Of a stretch of 38,499 nt of DNA, positions 32,183 to 38,499 are shown in pieces. The translations under genes and the position numbers were made by a program. Origin of the DNA: Dissophora ornata (Eukaryota; Mortierellomycota; Mortierellomycetes; Mortierellales; Mortierellaceae); the NCBI GenBank assembly GCA_025201705.1, contig MU616827.1, forward strand, positions 1 to 38,499, in the 5' to 3' direction. The notes under the pieces were generated by a model that ran no database searches, was not told the DNA's origin, and worked only from the letters and a program-made list of their open reading frames with translations. The stretch's first letter is position 1. The number at the start of each line of letters is the position of its first letter.

Positions 32183-33118
32183 GGTGAGTGGGTGTAGGTG
32201 TTGTGGGTCGAGGGATGAGAGGAGAGAGAGGAGAGAGAAGGAGGGAGAGATGAAGGGGATGGAAGGATGGGAGGCAGTGTCGTTTTGTGGTCGAGCACCC
32301 CGCGCCTCCGTGGTGGATGACGGACTGCTTTCCAAGGGATGCGAGCAGCGGATGCGTCTGTATTGCAGACTCTCTGTGGTCGATGCTTGGCCATGCCGAG
32401 TGTCGCGCAACGGTGGTAAGCGATAGTACGCATATGCTCGAATAAGCACTATCGTTTGTGTCCAATGATCGCCCGTGCGTGCGAAGAATAACAAACCAGC
32501 CTGGCGTGCCATGCTACAGCAAATCAATCGCCCTCATCCACATCTCTCGCTCATCCCATCTCTCACTCATCCCATCTCTCTTTCCCTCTTTGTCTCTGTC
32601 TCTCCACATGGTCAATTGTTTGCAGCTGGACGCGTGATTAGAGCGATTAGACGCGATGTGGATCGACCCACCACCCCCTTTGCCCAGAGTCGTTGTCAAA
32701 TAAACACATCAAAAATGCCTCCTGTGGACCTTGTGATGAGGAAAAAGGAAAAGGAGGGAGAGGGGACACATCGCGAGGGGACGACGCAGCATGCGAGTGG
32801 AAGCAAATGATGGCCAGAGCGGCAGCACACATGCACAACTGGAACAGGAACAACTGCCCTGTGATGACAGCAGCATGCGCTGTTCGTATGCCATGTCAAT
32901 AATGATCCAATCATCCAAAAGCGCATGTCCATCTCTTTTGTTCCCTTCTTAATCGCCGTCTCTGGACTTGCTTATATTGTTTGCTGCACAATTGTTTTCG
33001 ATCATTGCTCTCCACATTCATTTCCCTCCCTCCTTCCCTCCTTCTTCCTTCCAATCCTCTCCTAATCTTCTCCCATCCCTCCTCTCTCCCCCCGAGTAGC
33101 TGAGACGCCTCGTCAGCA
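32183..33118. promoter_or_regulatory. divergent promoter, PLP2 / CLIP
   Basis: About 936 bp between two start codons. A pyrimidine-rich tract lies just before the CLIP ATG (about 33005-33100, repeated ccctcc and cttcc units). A second, CT-rich on the plus strand, lies near 32540-32605, and a GA-rich one near 32216-32260 is CT-rich on the PLP2 sense strand. Reading frames in between are short and overlap on several strands, so none is called. Confidence 0.5.
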
Positions 33119-36100
33119 ATGGCCCCCAAGACCCCGCAGGCCAACTCCAAGCTGCCAAAGCCCCCTTCGGCTGGCGGCCCCATTCCCCTGCCGGGTATCC
33201 CTGCCCCGATGAGCGTGCTCCAGCGCCGCTCCTTCATGCCCACCCCTGGTGGCAGCTCAGTCTCCAGGACCCTCAAGGACATGACGCCGGAGCAGCAGGC
33301 TCTCCTGGCTGAGGCCATCTCCATGCACAGTCCAGGGCTAATCGATCCTTTGCGAAAGCCTACAGCAGAAGCGCCTACAGCCAAATCGACTGAATTAGCA
33401 GTTGGATCAGCACTACGCCCCGAACAGGGCCTGGGAATGATTACACCCACTGCACTAGGTTTTTCTGCACCTCAACACAACCACCGACCTGCCAGTCCAA
33501 TCGGCATTACAGATCGAGCTTCTCCCACAGGCCTGGCCTCGCCAGCATCCTATAGAGCACCGACCTCATCGCAACCATCTCAGATCGGTAGTCGTGCTAG
33601 CTCCTCTCGTCTTGGCACGCATGCAGAGACTCTTCCAGCCCCTCACCCCAGCACACAATCGACGCTTGCCAACACAAGTCAGCAATTCTCCCGCCCTGTC
33701 TCCTATTCTGGAATGGCCCCACTCTCAATCTCGAGTCCTAACCTGCCCTCAATGTCGTCGTCCTCGCCTACGACGCCCGTCGGTGCGAGCCGTCCACCCT
33801 CAGGATCACCCTCTGGGTCGCGCCCCACGCTCCCTTCGTCCCGCCTTTCAGCAGGGCCAGGGGCACGCTTGTCTCTTGTGAAACAACCGCTGTTTCAGCG
33901 TCCTTCAGGCACCGCTGCCCCAGCAGCAAGAATCCCTCTCTCAACGGTCCCTGGATCGCCCGCAATCGCACCGCCCTCGCTCGACAACTACGAGATCGGA
34001 GACCGTGTCATTGTGGAAAGCATGGCCCTTTCGGGATACCTCCGCTTCCTGGGGCCTGCCGAGTTCAAGTCGGGCACATGGGCAGGAATCGAGCTTGACA
34101 CACCGACTGGCAAAAACGACGGCAGCGTAGGAGGGTAAGTCGACATCTGTGATTCGCTGGCAGGACAAACGCCAATGACGACCCTCGGTCATGATCCCAT
34201 CTAGACCCTATATTAAGATGTCTTGTCCTCTTCTTTCTTGTTTGCTCTCTGCTATATCGCTCTCGCCTTTGATCTGCCAACTGATCGCATGCTCTCGATG
34301 GATGACATGCATCTAGTGTGGTCTATTTTCATTGTCGTCCAAAATGTGGCATCTTTGTCCTAGCGGCAAAAATCGCAAAATCTGAGCTGCTGTTTCCCTC
34401 TTTGCCAGAGCTCACTCCAGCTCGCCCTCCATCTGCCCAGGAAGTCGCTCCCGCGCTGCCGACACCGACTGTTAGCCATGCTGCGCAAGCCGCGTCCAAG
34501 ATCACAGCTGGGTCGAGGGCGTCAAAGTATATTGGCATGACCGCCACACAACTGAAGCAGCGCAATGGGCCTCAACCTACCACACCCTCGCGACTCTCAA
34601 CTCAGGGTCAATCAAACTTGCCAGGAGCCTCTCTAAGGGCTGCCAGCCCCACTGTTCGAGCGCGAAATGGACCGGCCGAATCGCCCACAGCTGCAAGAAC
34701 GATCATGCCAGGCACAGGCACTGCAACCGCCCGTGCTAACTCACCCTCGCCCGCATCAAAGCCACTCTTCCGATCTTCGTCGCCTACAACGCGCCCAGGG
34801 CCCGGCGCCCGCTTATCTCAACCAACAGCAAAGCTGACTCTTGCCAGTCTGAATTCAAAATCGGCTGCCCATTCTCGCTCGACCTCATCGACCTCATCAG
34901 TCACCTCTCAGTCGAGCGCTAACGGTTCTCGGACCAGGACATCACCCACCCCGCGGACTGCGACAACCCCGAGACGCCTCTCCTCTCGTTCAGGAACACC
35001 CGATATTGGCAACATTATTTCTCCAAACGAGAGCCGATCCAATCTACTGGACCAAGCTGCTGTCATCCAGATGGCTGGCTCCCCTGTGGACAACACGTCA
35101 CTCCAGCTGCAACAACTACAGCTCGACTTTGAAGCCGCCATTGCAGAGAATAACCTTCTCAAGTCAGAGATGAACGAAACAAAATCGCAGTTAGAAATGA
35201 ATAGGTTGCTGGAGAAGAATGATATTTCCTACGAAGAACGCGCATTCCTCAGCAAGAGTCTGGGACGTGAGGCGATCGACGAGCGTCTTGCTCAAGAACT
35301 ACAGGATCTACATGCGATGAAGGCTGTTTGGGACAAGGAAAGGGCAGCAAAGGACCAGGAGCTGAAGGTGGTTACCGATAAGATGACCCAGGTCTGGCTG
35401 GATGCCGCACGATCTCAGAAGGAAAGATCAGCACTACTTCAAGAAAGAACAGATCTGCTCGAGAAGGTGGAGAAGTCTCAACAGAATGGCGACGTGGACG
35501 TCAACCTCGGGAGCAGCTCTTTCAATCAGGAACAGCAAGTTCTGATAGAGTCCCTGCAGAAGAGTCTTCAAGAGGCGGATGAAAAAACCATTGCACTTGA
35601 GAGCAGGTTGCAGGATTTAGCTGCGAGAACCATTGAAGAAGAGGAAAAGGTCAGCAAGGCTAACGAGGACAATAAGGCAGCCAATGACGCCAAGGTTTCA
35701 GAGCTGGAAGCTGAACGCAGCGACATGCAAGCCAAACTGCATGAACTAAAGGCTACCTCTCAGGCAGTTGCAGCGGAAATGGAGTCAAAGTTGAAGGAGG
35801 CACAGGAAGAAGCGTCGATGGCTAAACTTCAGTGGGAGGGCGCCCAGAACAAGCTGGATGACGAGGCCAGGGCTCGCCATCAGGAAGAATCTGAAACAGG
35901 AACCAAATTAAGGGCGGTCGAGGTTGAGCTTCAAGAGACACAGATGCTGTTGGCCAAGAGCGAGAAATCTGTCCGAGGACTAGAGGACAAAGAGAAGGAG
36001 TACAAAGCCTCAATTGCTAAGCGCGACCAAGATATTGCTGGTCTCAAACTAGAGCTACAGGATATTGCCGGCATGGTCCAAAGCGAGGAAGTTGATCGCA

Positions 36101-38042
36101 TGCGCAAGGTATGGGAGCTTGAGAAGAAGCGCTTGGAGGAGGCCGTCGCAGACAACATTACCGTCATGACAGCGCTTCGAGACGATATTATAGCCATGGA
36201 ATCGAATGAAGAGGAGCTGCTGGCAACGATCAAGACCCTGGAGACATCTGAATATGCTCTGAAAGATATCAAGGCGGCAGCAGAGTCCGAGTCGGCACAA
36301 CTTCAGCAGTCGCTCCGGTATACAGAAGAGGCGTTTGCACAAGAGCGGTCTACTTTGGAGGCCAGGATTACAGAGTCCGCTTCTATCCTGGAGAGTAGCT
36401 TGGCCGAAACAAAGACGAGGTTCGATGAACTGGAGGCCATTGCTCTGTCTGTGGAGGAATGGAGGGAAAGGTGCGAGGCTATGCAATTGGAAATGATCCA
36501 GAAGACTGCTGCAGTTGAGGACCTCGGCTTGGAACTCGCGGAGGCGCAGACCCTAGAGGAAGCGCTCAAGAAGGAGAATGAAGATATTAAGGTCAAGTTG
36601 GAGGAGAAGGCGTCCGTCGACCAAGTTGCTGCACTGGATAGCTCTAGAGCCGAGATCGTTTCTCTTGAGGAGGAGCGCGAGCAACTGTTAGTCAAGGTTT
36701 CTGAATTGGAAGCAGCCTTAACTTTGTCAGCTTCGGCCCCGAGAGCCGCATCTTCTGGAGGTGCAAATTCTGAGGTCATGATGAACCGCACAGAATTGGA
36801 GGAGGAGATTGCAGCGCTAAAGCAGATGATCCACGAGCTCACTGCTGAGAATGCCTCTGTAGCAAGCAACAACAAGAAACTGATGCAGGAACATGATATC
36901 CTAATGGAGGCCCACAAACACGTCGAGACTGAATGCCTCAAACTTATGGACGAGGTTGAACGATTGCACTCGGAGAGTCTGGCCGTGACATCTATCGCCG
37001 AGAGCGACGGATTGGACAAGAGCGGCATGGGCATCATCCATATCGGGACCGAGGCAAAGACTCCTCTGATTGGCCAGGAGGAGCTGAAGGCGGCACTCAA
37101 CAACGTCACTGTTCTCACAAAGGACAATGCGGTCTTGACGCCCGTGGAGAAGCAATTAGGGCAGAGTCAGTCGGCATCAGTTGTTCGTCTCGAGAACTTA
37201 CTAAAGGATAAGCAAGCCATTCTGGACAGGCTGACACAGGCACATGCCCTAGAGATGAGGGATCTCCGACAACGCTACGTCGAGCTAGACAGGACCAAGG
37301 GATGGGAAGTCAGCCAGCTGAACAAAGAGCTTACTGAACTGGAGTCGTTGATTGAGAGCAAGATCTTCCATGAAGCCGATCTGGAGGAGGAGGTCCAGAA
37401 GAAACAGAAGCAAATCGACCGCCTCCAGCATGAGGTCTCAGATTTGAAGAGCCAGCTCATGAAGCTCACGAATGGTTCCTATGGATCAACAACTGATTTA
37501 CCCCCCAACGGTCTTTCATCGGGCCGTCGCCCCAGCTCTTCGGGGGCGAACGGGGTGGTCAGGACCCCAGCCGCAAGTCGAACAGTCTCCAACAGCACGG
37601 ATAAGACCCTATTCTGCGAGATTTGCGAGGAAGAGGGTCACGATTTGATCAATTGCGTGGCTGTGTTTGGTGGCGGCAAGTCCAAGAGCGCCTCTGCGCC
37701 ATCGAATTCGACCACACCAGCGCCCGCCGTATTTTCAGAGGCTGAGATGGAGGATGACCGACCGGTATGTGTGCAGCAACCGATCACTGTATAGGATGGA
37801 TGGCATCTACTGAGTGTCTTGCTGACAATCCCCCGTCTTTTTTTTCACTATACTGCCTTAGTACTGCGAGAACTGCGAGGAGTTTGGTGATCACTACACA
37901 GACGAGTGCCCTAACGAGTCTTTGACGTACGTGGATTGCCTTGTGCGTGATTGTTCTACATGCCGAGCAAAACGTTGCTCTATATGTCAACTGAGGTTTC
38001 TAATGGATGATGTTCTCGGTCGAATGAAATGATAGGTACTAA
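33119..38042 (+). CDS. CLIP-170-type microtubule plus-end protein
   Basis: This is a cytoplasmic linker protein that binds growing microtubule ends and links them to dynein or cortex. The exons are 33119-34134, 34317-37764, 37862-37926 and 38036-38042, in phase, giving 1511 residues. A basic Ser/Pro-rich N-terminus is followed by one CAP-Gly domain (about 291-356), with GKNDG at 331-335 and VVYFHCRPKCGIFV across intron 1. A second Ser/Pro-rich basic region runs to about 580. A long coiled coil (about 590-1390) follows. Tandem zinc knuckles are C1439-x2-C-x4-H-x4-C1452 and C1490-x2-C-x5-H-x4-C1504. The chain ends ESLTY, an aromatic C-terminus like that of animal CLIP-170, which binds CAP-Gly and EB partners. 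The start is the first ATG after a CT-rich leader. Very secure, apart from the last small exon, which rests on splice consensus. Confidence 0.92.
37927..38035 (+). other. last intron of CLIP gene; retention would replace the C-terminus
   Basis: The donor gac|gtacgt and acceptor aatgatag|gtac flank 109 nt. Spliced, the protein ends LTY. If retained, the frame stays open across the intron to a TGA at about 38030 and adds about 32 residues with five Cys (C-x4-C-x2-C-x4-C-x2-C) after the tyrosine. Confidence 0.65.
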
Positions 38043-38499
38043 GCGTGCAACGGCGACAAAGGACCAGATCAAGGCAGGATCAGAGCAGATGCGACCTTGT
38101 CATACATACCTCTGCCGCCATTTTCATTGCTGCTTTCTCTTTTTTCCTCCAACCTGCATTTGTTCGTTGAACGATGGGTGACGACTGTATATACATCTCT
38201 GTTATAATTTGCTGGCGTTCTTGTTGTCATTTTTCATGTTTTTGCACTCTTGTTTTTTTTTTGTAGTTCAGTCCGCCCTTTATACCATCTTCGTACCTCC
38301 AGCATGCAATCACTACGCCGTTATCTCTACGATATCTCATGCTGTATTAGTTTAAATGGTTGGCATTTCCCTCATCCACTCTCCGGAGAATAAAACATTC
38401 TGCGTTTCCGTGTACAGCAAACACAAATACTTCACAACCTCTTTTTTTTTTTGAATGTCAAGTTTAATCCGAATAGTGGAAGTCTAAGTGCAGCTCGTA
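38043..38499. other. 3' region of the CLIP gene
   Basis: This is 3' UTR and spacer. It contains AATAAA at 38389-38394 and a short poly-T near 38440-38451. No gene is seen up to the end of the window. Confidence 0.5.
38389..38394 (+). terminator. poly(A) signal of the CLIP gene
   Basis: AATAAA lies 347 nt past the CLIP stop at the end of the long AT-rich 3' region. Confidence 0.55.

Noticed and set aside
36303..37127. 274-codon minus-strand frame
   Set aside because: It is the antisense shadow of the CLIP coiled coil, Ser-rich because Glu and Ala codons are read backwards.

Overview
This is a eukaryotic nuclear window, most likely from an early-diverging fungus of the Mucoromycota (a Mortierella-like lineage is my best guess). 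The genes are split by GT-AG introns, mostly about 70 to 180 nt and up to about 336 nt. Homopolymer and CT/GA tracts sit in introns and promoters, and AATAAA signals follow several stops. A fungus-type multi-pass Golgi protein (UPF0658) lies beside genes with an animal-like flavour: SH3-WW-WW-PH-RhoGAP, a CLIP-170 with two zinc knuckles, a DHX40-type helicase and a MEA1 homologue. There is no operon, phage, transposon, CRISPR array or rRNA, and no tRNA that I can recognise.

Layout. 282-4600 (+): 11-exon RhoGAP. 4744-10795 (-): very large two-finger C2H2 regulator, convergent with the RhoGAP. 10796-12970: gene-poor stretch with GA and CA repeats. 12971-13604 (-): probable small unknown gene. 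13893-16682 (-): DHX40-like DEAH helicase, divergent from SKP1 at 17311-18068 (+). 19064-19561 (-): Tse2-like ADP-ribosyltransferase-fold protein with a mitochondrial-looking N-terminus. 19867-21796 (-): splicing factor ESS2/DGCR14, divergent across a 69-bp TC tract from the UPF0658 membrane protein at 22479-24592 (+). 24692-26650 (-) and 27827-28693 (-): two disordered proteins I do not recognise. 30100-30996 (-): MEA1-like. 31026-32182 (-): phosducin-like PLP2, only 29 bp upstream of MEA1. 33119-38042 (+): CLIP-170-type microtubule plus-end protein.

Gene models were spliced by hand. For the named genes every exon junction keeps the frame, and the junctions restore known motifs. The genes are mostly housekeeping, covering Rho and microtubule cytoskeleton, RNA processing, ubiquitin ligase and chaperone co-factor roles. 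They do not form one pathway. The items most worth a second look are the Tse2-like protein, the PLP2-MEA1 overlap of poly(A) signal and start codon, the 8-nt microexon in the RhoGAP SH3 domain, and the 7-nt final coding exon of the CLIP that sets its C-terminal tyrosine. The long regulator also carries two unidentified conserved-looking segments.
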